A stretch of DNA of 64,000 nucleotides from Clostridia bacterium (GCA_017404545.1 JAFRCC010000012.1:1-64000), one strand, 5' to 3'; shown: positions 27,386 to 37,516, numbered from the stretch's first letter. The notes: generated by a model not told the origin, from the letters alone. Program-made: numbers and translations.

Positions 27386-29860
27386 ATGGAAATTAAAAGA
27401 ATTTTAGGTGCCAAAACTTCAAAGAAATTAGCAACATTATTATCGTTAGGGGCTATTGCTTTACCTTTAGTAGGATGTACTCCTGCTGAGAGCAAAGAGG
27501 TACATGAAGATGAGCATAAAAAATTGGATATTTCTTTTTGTGATACAAGCAATATTTCTGCACAAAATTATTACGATGGATACGTTAATAGCTATGCTGA
27601 TGGGGATACTACATATATAATAAATCAAATGGAGGATATAAGAAAAGCATACGAAAAAATGAAAACGATTCCTGGCACATTTGAAACTGAACCTGGCGGA
27701 ATTACGTTTAATTTTGATGGAACCGTTATGCCATACGAATTGAAAGAAGGAGTAACTTTCTACGCTAATGGAGAAAAAATAAAAGAAATTTTTATGAGCA
27801 TAGTATGGTTAAAAACTGCAGATGGATATCTTAAAATCAATAAGGATGATAACTCATATATTATAAAAAATTGTAACGAAAAACAAAATATAGAAACTGA
27901 AATTACATATGGAGAGGATAAAAGTTGCTCAATTGTAGAGCACAATGGCGGTAAAGTAGCTACTTATGAATTTGATGACAATGGACTACTATTATATTCT
28001 AAAATTATAGGAGATGGATTTGAAGAAAAGACATATGTAGATGGAAATCCAGATATGTACAATTTTGAAAATGGAAAGTATAAAAAAGAGCTAAGAAAAG
28101 ATGGATCATATGTTGTAACGACACGAGGTTATTCGGCGAATATTGAGAGATTGGGATATAATTTGAATTTTTCATCAAATGTTTGTAAGGTAAAATACTA
28201 CTATGATAGAAATGAAAAATTAGACCACGTTGATGCACGTTACAATGGAAGTGATTGTAATTATAAAGCAATAGCATATCCAAATGGTAAGGTATTTTCA
28301 ATGGAAGAAAAACGTGATGAAAATGGAGATTTAATATATTCTGAAAAGATTGAGAAAGTATATGATTTACAAAAAAATGCTCCTAAATTTACAACATCAT
28401 ATACAAAAAGGATTGAGGACGGAGAAGAGCATACAAAATTAGAGAAGTATGACTATACACTTATTCCACCAGAAAATATTATACATAATTGCTCTTATAC
28501 TGGAGAAACAGTATATTTGGCTAGAGATGGTGTAGTGGAAATATATTCTAAGGATGGTTTTATATACAAGTTAAATCAGGTATTTAATGGCAGAGAAATG
28601 TGTGAGCAGTTTGAAGGACACAAAGTTGAAGGAAATACAATTACGTATGCAGACTGCAATGGAAAAATAACAAGAATTTTAAGTGATGTGCAGGACATTG
28701 GTTATAGTGATTACGAAAATAATGTGAAAAAATATGTAAAAAATTTAAGTGAAAACGAGATTGAAGTGGAATTTAATGGTAATAACTATGCACTTGAAAA
28801 AGATGGAAGTGTTTCAAACAATATAGATAATTCGATTATAACTTATATAAAAAATAAAGATTTTACATTGACAAAATATTTGGAAAAAGGCAGGTTAGAA
28901 AAGGGTTGGTCAGAATTACGCACTCCAGATGAAACTATAATGTACGATGCGAACGATAAAATAAAAAGTATTAGCAAAGAAAATTATTATGTTTCATATT
29001 ATGATTACGATAAAAATATTATTCAGAAAATTAAGGAAAATGGAATATCTAAAGAATTCTTTGAAGATGGATGTAGTGTAAAATCAATTGAAAATATTAG
29101 TTGTGAGGAGCCATATGTATATGATGGCTACAAGTTAAAAATTGGAAGTAAATTAAAGTACAATGATGACAAAAGCTTAAGAGAATATTACTATGATGAT
29201 ACAAAATATATCAAAAATACGTGGGAAGGACGTCATATTGAAATAAAAGAAGATGGCACATTATATAAGTATAATCATTTTAATGATGATAATAGATTGG
29301 AAACGATTATACAAAATGTTGATGATTCAGAAAATTTTATAAAAACAGAGTATGAAGATTATGAGAGCAATATTATTAAATCTATTACGGATAGTCAGAA
29401 AATAGTATACTATTATAGCGGTGAACCTGGATTTGAGCAACAAGTATATGAGATAAAAAGTATTTCAGATGAGCCTTTTTCCGTATATGATGCAGAGGGA
29501 AAAGAGTATGTACTTAATAAAGATGACTATATAAGTTACCATAGAAATAATCACATAAGCAGTTTAAGGCAAGGTAATATAGAATACAGATATTTATCAT
29601 ATAATAATAGTGAATATTACTTGGAGTATTCAACAGGAGAATTTTGGGAAGACACAGTAAAAACGTTGCATCACAATGATGAAATTATATATGAGGGACA
29701 TTTAAGTGATGTAATTATATCTCATAATAAGGATATGGATATGGTAAAAATTACAACCAAGGATGGTGAGATAATAGTTGATTTAACTAAATCAAAAGAT
29801 CAAATGGAATCAATAAATCAACAGGAGAACACAATAGATATAGAAGATGATGAGAGATAA
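27386..29860 (+). CDS. Large lipoprotein with MORN/YD-like repeats
   Basis: 824 residues. A signal peptide with lipobox LVGC (Cys about 31) marks it as a membrane-anchored lipoprotein outside the cell. The rest is rich in short beta-like segments of the pattern [YF]-x-[DN]-x-[NG]-x-[KL], for example EFDDNGLLLYSK, IAYPNGKVFSMEEKRDENGD and YYDYDKNIIQKIKENG. This resembles MORN-variant (YwqK-like) or YD-type repeats. It may bind surface polysaccharide or a protein partner; nothing in it shows enzymatic activity. ATG follows TATGGAGGTT. Length equality with the previous gene is coincidental. Confidence 0.6.
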   Translation: MEIKRILGAKTSKKLATLLSLGAIALPLVGCTPAESKEVHEDEHKKLDISFCDTSNISAQNYYDGYVNSYADGDTTYIINQMEDIRKAYEKMKTIPGTFETEPGGITFNFDGTVMPYELKEGVTFYANGEKIKEIFMSIVWLKTADGYLKINKDDNSYIIKNCNEKQNIETEITYGEDKSCSIVEHNGGKVATYEFDDNGLLLYSKIIGDGFEEKTYVDGNPDMYNFENGKYKKELRKDGSYVVTTRGYSANIERLGYNLNFSSNVCKVKYYYDRNEKLDHVDARYNGSDCNYKAIAYPNGKVFSMEEKRDENGDLIYSEKIEKVYDLQKNAPKFTTSYTKRIEDGEEHTKLEKYDYTLIPPENIIHNCSYTGETVYLARDGVVEIYSKDGFIYKLNQVFNGREMCEQFEGHKVEGNTITYADCNGKITRILSDVQDIGYSDYENNVKKYVKNLSENEIEVEFNGNNYALEKDGSVSNNIDNSIITYIKNKDFTLTKYLEKGRLEKGWSELRTPDETIMYDANDKIKSISKENYYVSYYDYDKNIIQKIKENGISKEFFEDGCSVKSIENISCEEPYVYDGYKLKIGSKLKYNDDKSLREYYYDDTKYIKNTWEGRHIEIKEDGTLYKYNHFNDDNRLETIIQNVDDSENFIKTEYEDYESNIIKSITDSQKIVYYYSGEPGFEQQVYEIKSISDEPFSVYDAEGKEYVLNKDDYISYHRNNHISSLRQGNIEYRYLSYNNSEYYLEYSTGEFWEDTVKTLHHNDEIIYEGHLSDVIISHNKDMDMVKITTKDGEIIVDLTKSKDQMESINQQENTIDIEDDER

Positions 29861-29993
29861 AATGGTGAATTACTAAAAAATATGTATTTAACAGATTTAC
29901 TTAAATATGTTTATTAAAATTTGAATTTATTTTTTCGCTCTAATATGATAATATCACAGTTGAAAGATATTAAAATTTAGTTTGGAGGATAAC

Positions 29994-30566
29994 ATGGAAG
30001 AATTAGTTTTTGTAACACATAATAAAGGGAAAATTGCGTCTGCGCAAAAGGCTTTAAAAGATGTAAAGGTGCGAATTTTTGAATATGATTTGGATGAGCC
30101 ACGAAGCGATGATGTAAAATTTATATCAAAAAAAAAGGTAATGGAGGCATATGAGTTAGTTAAAACACCATGTATTTCTATGGATAGTGGATTCTGGATT
30201 GATGCTTTAAACGGATTCCCAAAAGCTTTTGTAAATTTTTCTCTTGACACAATAGGTGTTGATGGAATTTTAAAATTAATGGAAGGAAAAGAAAATAGAA
30301 ATTGTAGATTTGTCGAATGTTTATCTTTTTATGATGGAAAAGAGCTACACCAATTTATGGGAAAGCACGAAGGAGTAATATCTAATGAAAAAATAGGGAA
30401 TGATACTAATAAGAAATGGTCTGATTTGTGGTACATATATAAGCCAAAAGGATATGAGAAAACTTTTGCTCAAATGAGTGATGAAGAACGAGAAAATCGA
30501 ATTAGATATGATTCGGTAAGCTCTTTAGATGAGTTCGCTAAATGGTATAAAAATAAAATTGAATAA
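29994..30566 (+). CDS. RdgB/HAM1-like non-canonical NTP pyrophosphatase
   Basis: 190 residues. N-terminal FVTHNKGKIASAQKAL matches the HAM1 family T-x-N-x-x-K motif, and SMDSGFWIDALNGFPKAFVNF matches D-S-G-[LF]-x-[IV]-x-x-L-x-G-x-P. Such enzymes remove ITP, XTP and dITP from nucleotide pools. The C-terminal half diverges from RdgB and ends in an unusual ERENRIRYDSVSSLDEF segment, so substrate range could differ. A strong TTTGGAGGA site precedes the ATG. Confidence 0.8.
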   Translation: MEELVFVTHNKGKIASAQKALKDVKVRIFEYDLDEPRSDDVKFISKKKVMEAYELVKTPCISMDSGFWIDALNGFPKAFVNFSLDTIGVDGILKLMEGKENRNCRFVECLSFYDGKELHQFMGKHEGVISNEKIGNDTNKKWSDLWYIYKPKGYEKTFAQMSDEERENRIRYDSVSSLDEFAKWYKNKIE

Positions 30567-30614
30567 AAAAATAAAAAAATACCATACTATTAAAAAATGA
30601 TTTGGAGGAATGGT

Positions 30615-31052
30615 ATGGATAATAACGTAAATGTACTTGATGAACTTAATAAAGGTGCCACAATGGGAATGGATGCTATAAAATTTGTGTATGATAAGGT
30701 TGGAGATAATGTATTCAAAAAAGTTTTAGATGGAGAATATAGAAAATATAAAGAAATAACAGATAGAATAGCAGTTGAATACAATAAGTTTTCAATAATG
30801 GAGCCACATTCAACAAATGCTATGAATAAGGCAATGTCGTGGTATGGAATTCAAATTAGAACGATGACAGATCAAAGTAATGAAAAAATATCTGAACTTT
30901 TAATACAAGGAACTAATATGGGAATTATTGAGGGGGTTAGATTAAAAAATCAAAATGAAAAAGAAAATTTAACACCAAATGTAAGACAAATATTAGATGA
31001 CTTTGTTGCTATGCAAGAAGATAGTGTTGAAACTTTAAAAAAATACCTGTAA
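30615..31052 (+). CDS. Conserved all-helical protein, ferritin-like fold suspected
   Basis: 145 residues, predicted helical throughout. Segments KGATMGMDAIKFVYDKV, LDGEYRKYKEITDRI, EPHSTNAMNKAMSWYGI and IQGTNMGIIEGVR recur in Firmicute proteins of unknown function; two glycine-methionine turns and paired Glu/His suggest a four-helix bundle. Metal ligands cannot be assigned with certainty. The start region (ATACCATAC...GGTATGG around the GGAGG site) can fold so as to cover the ribosome site. Confidence 0.65.
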   Translation: MDNNVNVLDELNKGATMGMDAIKFVYDKVGDNVFKKVLDGEYRKYKEITDRIAVEYNKFSIMEPHSTNAMNKAMSWYGIQIRTMTDQSNEKISELLIQGTNMGIIEGVRLKNQNEKENLTPNVRQILDDFVAMQEDSVETLKKYL

Positions 31053-31056
31053 AATG

Positions 31057-31094
31057 AAAAGAGCGCCGGTGTGGCTAGCACGGACGCTCTTTTT
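31057..31094. terminator. Strong bidirectional GC-rich terminator
   Basis: AAAAGAGCG...CGCTCTTTTT stem with an inner GTG/CAC helix; usable from both sides because each arm is flanked by A/T tracts. It separates two converging genes. Confidence 0.85.
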
Positions 31095-31109
31095 GTGGAA
31101 ATCAAACTA

Positions 31110-31319
31110 TTATATAATATAGTCGCCATCAACGAGACTTACATAAAAGAAATCTGATTCATCATCTATATGTTTGTCTTTCTGTACATTGGGCTCTGCT
31201 TCAGTTTTGACTTCCTGTGCCGAGTTGCAGATTGCTGTATTTTCCTTTTGTGTACCATCAGAATGATACTTGGCATCCCGCATTTCAACATAGGTCTTAG
31301 CAAAAACGTTATGTGACAT
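31110..31319 (-). CDS. Small protein of unknown function, atypical base composition
   Basis: 69 residues (MSHNVFAKTYVEMRDAKYHS...). A strong AGGAGGTGAAG site lies 6-12 bp before the ATG at 31319. Soluble, hydrophilic, with no family I recognise. GC content is visibly above its neighbours, and it is read against them from its own consensus promoter into a strong terminator. This, like the gene at 32,851-33,357, suggests horizontal gain. Confidence 0.65.
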   Translation of the reverse strand: MSHNVFAKTYVEMRDAKYHSDGTQKENTAICNSAQEVKTEAEPNVQKDKHIDDESDFFYVSLVDGDYII

Positions 31320-31366
31320 TTTCGCTTCACCTCCTATAAATAAAATCAAAAAATTAGCCAAAGCGT

Positions 31367-31395
31367 ATTATAACACAACTATATTGAAAAATCAA
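31367..31395 (-). promoter_or_regulatory. Promoter of the small reverse-strand gene
   Basis: On the reverse strand TTGATT (31395-31390), 17-bp spacer, TATAAT (31372-31367). Confidence 0.75.
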
Positions 31396-31471
31396 ATTTT
31401 TATGGAAATTATTAGACAAATATAACATACAGAGATATAATAAAAAAGCTTATATTTTTAGGGAGGTATAA

Positions 31472-32344
31472 ATGAAAATAGGAATTGCATTAGCTGGTGG
31501 AGGTTTAAAAGGTGTAGCTTATATTGGAGCATTAAAAGCCTTAGAAGAAATAGGTATAAAGTTTGATTGTATAGCAGGAACTAGTTCTGGATCAATGGTA
31601 GCGGCGTTATATGCCGTTGGATATTCATGCGATGAATTAAAAAATATAATATGTAGTTCATATGAAAGTCTTACTAAAATTGAGAAAAAGCCAATATTCT
31701 TTTCAGCATGCACGTATTTAACGAAAAAAAAACTTAAATTAAAAGGCCTTATACCTGGAGAGCGATTAGAAAATTGTATACAAGAGCATGCAGAGAATAA
31801 AGGGTGCAAAAGCATTTCAGATGTAAAAATACCACTAGCTGTGGCAACAGTAGATACAATTTCAACAAAGGAATGCATATTTCTGTCACAAGATTTTGGA
31901 CTAAAAAATGGAGATGTGGATTATTTATATGATGTACCATTAGGAAAAGTGGTTAGGTCTAGTATGGCGTTTCCTGGGATTTTTACAACAAGTAATTATA
32001 AACAATATAATTTTATTGACGGAGGAACAAGAGATAATTTGCCAGTAAAAGTTTTAAAAGACATGGGAGCAGATATAACTATTGGTCTAAGTTTTAAATT
32101 AGACGAGTATAGTTCAGATAATGAAAATGTACTAAGTATTTTACTAAGAACAGTAGATATTTTTTCTTTAAAAGATGTAAGAGCTGCACAAAAAAAAGCA
32201 AGTATTGCTATAGAAATTGATGCCAGTGGCACGAGTTTAATGGAAATTGATGACATAGATAAGTGTATAAATGTGGGATATAAAACGATTATTGATAATA
32301 AAGATAAAATTTTAAAGTTAATAAATAGGAAAAAGACTATATAG
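31472..32344 (+). CDS. Patatin-like phospholipase (RssA/YlbK type)
   Basis: 290 residues. Oxyanion motif GGGLKGVAYIGALKALEE, nucleophile elbow GTSSGS, and catalytic Asp in DGG (FIDGGTRDNLPVKVL) form the Ser-Asp dyad of bacterial patatins. It hydrolyses acyl esters of lipids in the cytoplasm or at the membrane inner face. ATG follows TTAGGGAGGT. The terminator hairpin begins inside the last codons. Confidence 0.9.
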   Translation: MKIGIALAGGGLKGVAYIGALKALEEIGIKFDCIAGTSSGSMVAALYAVGYSCDELKNIICSSYESLTKIEKKPIFFSACTYLTKKKLKLKGLIPGERLENCIQEHAENKGCKSISDVKIPLAVATVDTISTKECIFLSQDFGLKNGDVDYLYDVPLGKVVRSSMAFPGIFTTSNYKQYNFIDGGTRDNLPVKVLKDMGADITIGLSFKLDEYSSDNENVLSILLRTVDIFSLKDVRAAQKKASIAIEIDASGTSLMEIDDIDKCINVGYKTIIDNKDKILKLINRKKTI

Positions 32345-32365
32345 AGAAACAATCTATATAGTCTT
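32333..32365. terminator. Bidirectional terminator after patatin gene
   Basis: AAGACTATATAG / CTATATAGTCTT perfect 12-bp stem with a 9-base loop, shared with the converging gene. Confidence 0.85.
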
Positions 32366-32720
32366 AATTCATTTTTATTGTAATGTTTATTTCATTAGTT
32401 TGTAAGAATTGTATAAGCGCTTCAATATTTTCTGTTAAATCATGCATAGATATTGTATTTAAATCTTTAATAATACTGTTTAAATATTTACTTTTGGTTT
32501 TATCTGGAAAAACTTTAGATTGCTTTTTAAAAGACTCAAGTTGATAAATAATTCCTTTTGAAGTTTTTGCAGGTGATAATAGGTTAGTTGATGCAACAAG
32601 CATAAGCTCTTTCATGTACTTGCTAATATCAAGTTTATTTATTTCTAAAATTAATCCGTTAATGTATTTTTTTGAAAGCATATTACTTGAACTATTTATA
32701 ATAAAAAGTTGTTTATTCAT
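32364..32720 (-). CDS. Small helical protein of unknown function
   Basis: 118 residues, predicted mainly helical and Lys/Asn-rich, no signal peptide and no motif I can name. A very good AGAAGGAGGTTTAT ribosome site precedes the ATG at 32720, which supports it being real. Base composition is typical of the chromosome, unlike the next reverse-strand gene. Confidence 0.6.
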   Translation of the reverse strand: MNKQLFIINSSSNMLSKKYINGLILEINKLDISKYMKELMLVASTNLLSPAKTSKGIIYQLESFKKQSKVFPDKTKSKYLNSIIKDLNTISMHDLTENIEALIQFLQTNEINITIKMN

Positions 32721-32796
32721 ATAAACCTCCTTCTAGTTTACATATTATATCACAGCTAGGAGGAATTAGTAAATAGAAAGTAGTATAAAATATATT

Positions 32797-32848
32797 TTTG
32801 CACACGAAAAGGGGCGCCAAAATGAGAGGCGTCCCTTTTTGTGTGCAA
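32797..32848 (-). terminator. Strong GC-rich terminator of the imported-looking gene
   Basis: TTTGCACACGAAAAGGG(G)CGCC pairs with GGCGTCCCTTTTT-GTGTGCAAA; strong stem of over 18 bp ending at the stop codon of the reverse-strand gene. Confidence 0.85.
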
Positions 32849-32850
32849 AT

Positions 32851-33357
32851 TTACTTCGCAATTTCAGCATCAATTCCGTAGATGACGGAGTTGAGGTCAA
32901 GGTTAGACTGCCCGGAAACGTCAATTTGTGCCACATAGAGAGGCTCAATGCGCTTCGTGTCGTAGCTATAGTCAATCTTGTACGTATTTGCTGGTGCGTT
33001 GCAAATTGTCAAGCCATTCAAGTTTTCTTTGTAGCGTGTTGCCAGAACAACAGCCAGTACCTCTTCTTTGTCATCCACAGTTACAGTGTAGACGTAGTTG
33101 GGGTAAAGACCAGAGTATGACGAGAACGAGTTAGTGTCCATAATCTTTTCCCAGATGCGGGAATCGAAGTCGTATCTGCGCAGACTTACGTCGTCTGCAT
33201 CTACGTTGTACACAACTGCCACCTGGTTCTTGGCTTCTACGAATTCTTCCGTGGGTGTCAGAGATTGTTTTACCTCTGCTGCTCCCCAGAAAACCAGAGC
33301 TGTTGCTACCATGCCTGCAACCATTCCTGCGCCGAAAACTTTTGCCTTTGCATTCAT
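32851..33357 (-). CDS. Membrane-anchored protein of unknown function, high-GC import
   Basis: 168 residues. Start ATG 33357 follows AAGGAGGAATATAT. One signal-anchor helix (about 8-27) precedes an external domain (KNQVAVVYNVDADDVSLRRYDFD...) without recognisable motifs. GC is about half over much of the gene, against well under a third in its neighbours, and codons such as GCC, CTG and ACC are common. It carries a perfect TTGACA/TACAAT promoter and a long GC-rich terminator. It therefore looks like a self-contained gene cassette from a higher-GC donor. Confidence 0.7.
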   Translation of the reverse strand: MNAKAKVFGAGMVAGMVATALVFWGAAEVKQSLTPTEEFVEAKNQVAVVYNVDADDVSLRRYDFDSRIWEKIMDTNSFSSYSGLYPNYVYTVTVDDKEEVLAVVLATRYKENLNGLTICNAPANTYKIDYSYDTKRIEPLYVAQIDVSGQSNLDLNSVIYGIDAEIAK

Positions 33358-33416
33358 ATATATTCCTCCTTGGAGATGTGCGGTGCTTTTGGCACCTTCT
33401 TTTTGCAAACTCCTAT

Positions 33417-33445
33417 ATTGTAACACAGAAAATAAATTATGTCAA
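33417..33445 (-). promoter_or_regulatory. Near-perfect sigma-A promoter
   Basis: On the reverse strand TTGACA (33445-33440), 17-bp spacer, TACAAT (33422-33417). Confidence 0.85.
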
Positions 33446-33562
33446 CATAAAAGCTATATTAATGCAAAAAAGTGTGAATTATCCTTGAAAAAAAATATAA
33501 AAGCATATATAATGAAGTCACAGCAATTACAAAACAAAAGATACTAGGAAGGAGTGGTTTTT

Positions 33563-34093
33563 ATGAACATAAAAATAACAGGAAAAGATTTAAAAGCAAC
33601 AGAAGCAATTAAAGAGTATGTTGAAAAAAAGTGTGAAAGACTACAAAAATATACGGAAGAAGAAATAGATGTTAAAGCAACAATAAAAACAGAAGGAAAA
33701 AATCAAGTTGCTGAACTATCTGCCAATATAAATGGAAATTTTTATAGAGCAGTAACAGAAAAGGGCGATTTGTACGCATCTATTGATAAAGATATCGATA
33801 TATTGGAAGGACAAATAAGAAAAACTAAGGCTAAAAAAGAAAAACAAATAACCTCAGGATCAATAAAAGATCAGGAATTTATCAGTTTTAATGAAGATAG
33901 TCATGAAGTAGAAAAAGAAGTATTAAAAACAACATATTATGAAGTAAGACCAACGGCAGTAGAAGATGCAAAAATAAAATTACAAGAATCAAATAATATG
34001 TTCTTAACATTTGTAAATGCTGAAACAAACAAAGTTAATGTAATATTTAAATTAAAGGATGGAGTTAACTTTGGTTTAGTAGAACCAGAATAA
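33563..34093 (+). CDS. hpf: Long-form ribosome hibernation promoting factor
   Basis: 176 residues. The N-terminal S30AE domain (MNIKITGKDLKATEAIKEYV, with RL near 30) binds the small subunit. The C-terminal dimerisation domain (about 125-176, KIKLQESNNMFLTFVNAET) is that of long HPF, which makes 100S ribosome dimers in stationary phase. An ATG after AAGGAGTGGTTTTT is used rather than the GTG inside that leader. Confidence 0.93.
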   Translation: MNIKITGKDLKATEAIKEYVEKKCERLQKYTEEEIDVKATIKTEGKNQVAELSANINGNFYRAVTEKGDLYASIDKDIDILEGQIRKTKAKKEKQITSGSIKDQEFISFNEDSHEVEKEVLKTTYYEVRPTAVEDAKIKLQESNNMFLTFVNAETNKVNVIFKLKDGVNFGLVEPE

Positions 34094-34100
34094 AAAGTAA

Positions 34101-34126
34101 GAGGATGCTAAGCATCCTCTTTTTAG
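34101..34126 (+). terminator. hpf terminator
   Basis: GAGGATGC-TAA-GCATCCTC hairpin followed by TTTTT. Confidence 0.9.
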
Positions 34127-34241
34127 TTAAAATATAATAAATAATTTTACAGCATTTGTGTCTAAGGTGTTGAACTGTTCGATGAATTATAATATTAAAA
34201 TATTTTATCTATATTTAATTTTTTTTACTTATAAAAAATAA

Positions 34242-34270
34242 TTGATAAAAATAATATATAGGAGTATAAT
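34242..34270 (+). promoter_or_regulatory. ssrA promoter
   Basis: TTGATA (34242-34247), 17-bp spacer, TATAAT (34265-34270), about 19 bp before the mature 5' end of tmRNA. Confidence 0.8.
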
Positions 34271-34288
34271 AACTATTAGATTGAATAT

Positions 34289-34647
34289 GGGGCTGTAACG
34301 GTTTCGACAGTAATTTAGAAGTATAAATAGCGAGTAGTGGATGGTTGCTTAGGCCACTATAAAAAAGCAAAATAAATATAAACGCTAATAACGAAGAATT
34401 AGCTTACGCTGCTTAATTTATGCGGCGCGTCTTATCTTTAATACCCACGTTTTAGAATAAGGCGACGATTTAGTGGGAAACAAAGCTATTTCATGCTATG
34501 GGAATAGTGGGTATTTTAAATGGCTACAGTACAGATGAGTTTGTTTGTTAACTAGTTTGTATTGGAATTTTTTATAACAAACTGCACTCGGAGAAGTTTA
34601 TATGGAAAGGTTATTGGACAGGAGTTCGATTCTCCTCAGCTCCACCA
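34289..34647 (+). ncRNA. ssrA: Transfer-messenger RNA (tmRNA)
   Basis: The 5' end GGGGCTGTAACGGTTTCGAC and 3' end GGTTCGATTC-like arm (GGAGTTCGATTCTCCTCAGC) through TCCACCA are diagnostic. An encoded tag ends NNEELAYAA before TAA at about 34,413; upstream codons in that frame give about KININA. Pseudoknot-rich sequence fills the middle. tmRNA frees ribosomes stalled on damaged or starved messages. CCA is genome-encoded. Confidence 0.97.
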
Positions 34648-34650
34648 GAG

Positions 34651-34677
34651 AAAGACTAACTTAGGTTAGTCTTTTTT
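34651..34677 (+). terminator. tmRNA terminator
   Basis: AAGACTAAC-TTAG-GTTAGTCTT hairpin with a T-run. Confidence 0.9.
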
Positions 34678-34822
34678 GAATCCACAGAAGTTTTGATGAC
34701 AATGTCTAAAGGAAACACGGGAACCAGGTCTTTTTCATTTTATAGGAATAGGTGGGCTCTTGGTTTAAATAAATTGTGTGCTTGTTTTGTGTGATTTGTT
34801 TGTAAATTATTGCGTAAATACG

Positions 34823-34851
34823 TTGACAAATTATAGCAATGAATTTAGAAT
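34823..34851 (+). promoter_or_regulatory. Promoter of the ABC transporter gene
   Basis: TTGACA (34823-34828), 17-bp spacer, TAGAAT (34846-34851). An in-frame ATG at 34855 falls at the predicted transcript start, so ATG 34882 is the likelier start. Confidence 0.75.
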
Positions 34852-34881
34852 TACATGGAAAAAATGTATAAAGGAGTATTT

Positions 34882-37500
34882 ATGTTAGAATTAAAAGATA
34901 TTAAGAAAACGTATGATACTGGCGTAGAAAAAGTTCATGCACTAAAAGGTATTAGCTTAAAGTTTAGGGAGTCAGAATTTGTTTCTATACTAGGTGAATC
35001 GGGATGTGGAAAAACTACGTTACTAAATATAATTGGTGGTCTTGATAGATATTCAAGCGGAGATTTGGTTATTAACGGAAAGTCAACAAAAGATTTCAAA
35101 GACAGAGATTGGGATGCTTATAGAAATTATTCTATAGGATTTATATTCCAAAGTTACAACTTAATAGGTCATCAAACGGTTCTTTCAAATGTTGAACTTG
35201 CTCTTACAATTTCTGGTGTATCTAAGAAAGAGCGAAGGGAAAGAGCAATTAAAGCGTTGGAAGAAGTTGGACTAAAAGATAAAATTCATTATAAACCAAA
35301 CCAATTATCTGGGGGACAAATGCAAAGGGTTGCAATAGCAAGAGCATTAGTTAATAACCCAGATATAATATTAGCCGATGAACCAACAGGAGCTTTAGAT
35401 AGCAAAACTAGCGAACAGGTAATGGAAATTTTAAAGAAGATTTCCAAAGATAAGCTTATTATAATGGTTACACACAATGGAGAGCTAGCAGAGAAATATT
35501 CAAATAGAATTATAAGGATTTTAGATGGAAAGATTACAAACGATACTAATCCTATATCAGATGAAGAAGTTAAAAGTGCAAAGAATAAGGAAAAGAAATT
35601 CAAAAAAACAGCAATGAAATTTTTTACAGCATTACAATTGAGTTTCAATAACTTGCTAACCAAAAAGGGAAGAACTATTTTAACATCTTTTGCGGGAAGT
35701 ATTGGTATTATAGGAATAGCTTTAATTTTGGCAATTTCAACGGGAGTTCAAGATTATATAGATAGAATAGAGCGAGACACGCTTTCATCTTACCCAATAA
35801 CAATTGAAGAATCTACAATAGACATGGGGTCTATGATGCAAACATTTATGGGAGAACAGACCGAAGGTAGCGAAAGTTATAATGACAATAAAATTCATTC
35901 TGTAAATATAATGAATGACATGATTCATACTTTGTCGAGCGAAGTAAAAACAAATAATTTAAAAGAGCTAAAAAAATATATTGAATCTAGTAATAATCCT
36001 ATAAAAGATAATAGTAATGCTATTCAATATATGTACAATTTGAATTTAAATTTATACAAAGAAGATACATCGGAAGACGTAGTTCAAGTTAATCCAAGTA
36101 CAGTTGTAGATAACTTAGGAGCAGGAGATATAATGGCAGCTGAAAAGGCAGAAGCAACAGCAATTCCTGGAATGTCGTTTATGAGTATGATGAGCCAGGT
36201 TGATGTCTGGACAGAGATGCTTGATAATGAGGAATTATTAAAAGAGCAATATGATTTAATTGCCGGAAATTGGCCTACAAACTATAACGAAGTTGTTTTA
36301 ATAGTAACATCAAATAATGAAATAAGTGATTATACATTATATTCATTAGGAATACTAAATCAGAAAGATTTGCAAGGACAAATGACAAAAATTCAAAGAG
36401 GAGAGGAAATTGCAAAAACAGAAGAAACCTCGTACACGTATGATGAACTTTTAGAGCTAAGATATAAAGTAATATATAATTCAGATTTGTACGAAAAAAA
36501 GAATGGAATATGGATTGATAAATCTGATAATGAAGAATATATGAAAGATAAAATTAACGGAGCGGAAGAGATAAAAGTTGTTGGAATAATAAAGCAGAAT
36601 GATCAAACAGTTGCTAGCTCAATGGCAGGTGGAATTGGCTATAAAAAAGAGCTAACGGAGCATGTTATAGAAAAATGTAATGAGTCTGAAATTGTAAAAG
36701 AGCAGAAAGAAAATCCAGAATTAAATGTATTTTCCGGATTAGAATTTCCAAAAGAAGGTGAAACATCAGGCTTTAGTACAGCAACACTATCGGATGAACA
36801 AAGGGCAGCTTTAAGCCAAATGAGTAGCGAACAGATTGCACAGGTAATGAGCGCATATACCGAAAATGCCTCTGCAACTTATGAAGATAATCTAGAAAAA
36901 ATGGGAGCGATAGATATAGATTCTCCTGCTACGATAAAAATATATCCGAAAGACTTTGAGTCGAAGGAAGCTATTTCAAAAGCAATAGAAGAATACAACC
37001 AAAAGCAGATAGATGAGGGAAAAGAAGAAAATGAAATAACGTATTCTGATTTAGTAGGAACAATGATTTCATCAGTTAGCAATATAGTTGATACAATTAG
37101 TTATGTATTAATTGCTTTTGTTGCAATATCTTTAATAGTATCTTCAATAATGATAGGAATTATTACGTATATTAGTGTACTTGAAAGAACAAAAGAAATT
37201 GGTATATTGAGAGCAATTGGAGTTTCTAAGAAGGATGTATCTAGAATTTTCAATGCTGAAACGCTTATTATTGGATTAATAGCAGGATTGATTGGAATTG
37301 GAATAACAATATTATTAACGATTCCAATTAATAAAATAATATACAATGTAACTGGTGGTGTGGAAGTAGTTACAAAGCTTCCATTTATAGCTGCATGTAT
37401 ATTAGTTATAATCAGTATTGTATTAACAATGATAGGAGGACTAATTCCTTCAAAACTTGCAAGTAAGAAAGATCCTGCAGTAGTATTAAGAAGTGAATAA
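34882..37500 (+). CDS. MacB-like ABC transporter, ATPase and FtsX permease fused
   Basis: 872 residues. Residues 1-235 are the ATPase: Walker [10 protein letters not shown], signature [15 protein letters not shown], Walker [13 protein letters not shown] permease follows: helix 1 at about 270-290, an external domain of over 400 residues, and three C-terminal helices (about 745-865) with the FtsX/MacB layout. Fused ATP-permease proteins of this kind often export lipids or peptides, or sense antimicrobial peptides. No partner gene is adjacent. AAAGGAG precedes the ATG; the terminator follows. Confidence 0.88.
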   Translation: MLELKDIKKTYDTGVEKVHALKGISLKFRESEFVSILGESGCGKTTLLNIIGGLDRYSSGDLVINGKSTKDFKDRDWDAYRNYSIGFIFQSYNLIGHQTVLSNVELALTISGVSKKERRERAIKALEEVGLKDKIHYKPNQLSGGQMQRVAIARALVNNPDIILADEPTGALDSKTSEQVMEILKKISKDKLIIMVTHNGELAEKYSNRIIRILDGKITNDTNPISDEEVKSAKNKEKKFKKTAMKFFTALQLSFNNLLTKKGRTILTSFAGSIGIIGIALILAISTGVQDYIDRIERDTLSSYPITIEESTIDMGSMMQTFMGEQTEGSESYNDNKIHSVNIMNDMIHTLSSEVKTNNLKELKKYIESSNNPIKDNSNAIQYMYNLNLNLYKEDTSEDVVQVNPSTVVDNLGAGDIMAAEKAEATAIPGMSFMSMMSQVDVWTEMLDNEELLKEQYDLIAGNWPTNYNEVVLIVTSNNEISDYTLYSLGILNQKDLQGQMTKIQRGEEIAKTEETSYTYDELLELRYKVIYNSDLYEKKNGIWIDKSDNEEYMKDKINGAEEIKVVGIIKQNDQTVASSMAGGIGYKKELTEHVIEKCNESEIVKEQKENPELNVFSGLEFPKEGETSGFSTATLSDEQRAALSQMSSEQIAQVMSAYTENASATYEDNLEKMGAIDIDSPATIKIYPKDFESKEAISKAIEEYNQKQIDEGKEENEITYSDLVGTMISSVSNIVDTISYVLIAFVAISLIVSSIMIGIITYISVLERTKEIGILRAIGVSKKDVSRIFNAETLIIGLIAGLIGIGITILLTIPINKIIYNVTGGVEVVTKLPFIAACILVIISIVLTMIGGLIPSKLASKKDPAVVLRSE

Positions 37501-37516
37501 TATCTATACATTAGGA

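Noticed and set aside
34289..34647. A separate tRNA gene at the 3' end of this region
   Set aside because: The GTTCGATTC arm and CCA end belong to tmRNA, whose 5' end matches them.
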